This document shows positions 6,375 through 6,706 of a DNA stretch of 6,706 nt, in pieces. A model generated the notes under the pieces. The model did not search any database and was not told the DNA's origin. It saw only the letters and a program-made list of their open reading frames with translations. Source of the stretch: Pseudomonas sp. (GTDB taxonomy: Bacteria > Pseudomonadota > Gammaproteobacteria > Pseudomonadales > Pseudomonadaceae); the NCBI GenBank assembly GCA_030654635.1, contig JAURXE010000384.1, positions 1-6,706 on the forward strand, read 5' to 3'. Position numbers and translations under genes: made by a program. Position 1 is the stretch's first letter. Every line of letters begins with the position of its first letter.

Positions 6375-6706
6375 TCAAAACTGGTTTTTCCAGGCCCGCA
6401 AGCTGGCAAATACCGCTTCGGCGCTGGCGTGCTGGCAATTGTCCCGTCGGTCGATTTGTTGCTTAACGGCGCTTTCATGGCAGCGTAAAAAAGGGTTGGT
6501 GGCATGCTCCAAAGCCAGGGTCGAGGGCAGTGTGTTGTGTCCCTCGGCACGCAAGGCGATGACGCTGGCCAAGCGTTGGGCGATCTCGGGATTATGCGGC
6601 TCAACGGCCTGGGCAAAACGCAGATTGCTCAGGGTGTATTCATGGGTGCAGTAGATCAGGCTGTTGCTCGGTAGTTGCGCCAGGCGCTGCAGGGAGTGGT
6701 GCATTT
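6375..6706 (-). CDS. gloB: Hydroxyacylglutathione hydrolase (glyoxalase II), C-terminal part only
   Basis: Cytoplasmic metallo-beta-lactamase-fold enzyme that hydrolyses S-lactoylglutathione to lactate and glutathione, the second step of methylglyoxal detoxification. Only the last 110 or so residues are inside the window; the N-terminal metal-binding HxHxDH motif lies beyond the right edge. What is visible is diagnostic: [14 protein letters not shown], whose histidine (codon at about 6642-6644) is a metal ligand in the family, then NPFLRC, the conserved segment whose arginine helps bind glutathione, and the C-terminal [11 protein letters not shown], matching the FAWLRxxKDxF end typical of GloB. 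The ATG at 6704 is an internal methionine, not the start. It ends with TGA at 6377-6375, 98 bp before the mltD start. Confidence 0.93.
   Translation of the reverse strand, partial: MHHSLQRLAQLPSNSLIYCTHEYTLSNLRFAQAVEPHNPEIAQRLASVIALRAEGHNTLPSTLALEHATNPFLRCHESAVKQQIDRRDNCQHASAEAVFASLRAWKNQF

Noticed and set aside
6277..6438. 54-residue N-terminal extension of MltD
   Set aside because: The lipoprotein signal begins at the ATG at 6276, and the extension would need transcription from upstream of the mltD promoter and would overlap gloB.
6085..6654. Plus-strand open frame (189 codons) across the start of mltD and the end of gloB
   Set aside because: It runs antisense through two well-supported genes and their promoter and shows no domain.

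Overview
The window looks like chromosomal backbone DNA of a gammaproteobacterium, most likely Pseudomonadales (Pseudomonas or a Cellvibrio-like relative). The order gloB - mltD - two tandem YejA/NppA-type binding proteins is, from memory, the P. aeruginosa arrangement (gloB, mltD, then the npp peptide-uptake operon). Base composition is moderately GC-rich (judged by eye) and looks even throughout. I see no insertion sequence, tRNA, rRNA, CRISPR array or other sign of recent transfer.

Layout from left to right. (1) Bases 1-1183, minus strand: the N-terminal about 394 residues of a periplasmic peptide-binding protein; its C-terminus lies off the left edge. (2) Bases 1180-3087, minus strand: a complete second binding protein of the same family, upstream of the first and joined to it by an ATGA stop/start overlap. 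(3) Bases 3088-3222: a 135-bp divergent intergenic region with no convincing promoter. (4) Bases 3223-4668, plus strand: an HDOD-GAF signalling protein, probably starting at GTG rather than at the longer TTG. (5) Bases 4669-6276, minus strand: the outer-membrane lipoprotein MltD, a lytic transglycosylase with three clear LysM repeats; its stop codon abuts the stop codon of the HDOD gene with no base between them. (6) Bases 6277-6374: a short intergenic stretch with a strong sigma70 promoter for mltD, whose -10 box lies inside a perfect 8+8 bp inverted repeat. (7) Bases 6375-6706, minus strand: the C-terminal about 110 residues of glyoxalase II (GloB).

The genes do not form one obvious system. 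The two binding proteins probably feed an ABC peptide importer whose permease and ATPase genes should lie beyond the left edge. MltD trims and recycles peptidoglycan, GloB detoxifies methylglyoxal, and the HDOD-GAF protein is a probable regulator or scaffold of unknown input. The HDOD gene sits between mltD and the npp-like operon and is the one element that departs from the arrangement I recall in P. aeruginosa. I found no clear new biological system. The points most worth a second look are the palindrome on the mltD promoter, the zero-gap convergent gene pair and the odd N-terminus of the second binding protein.
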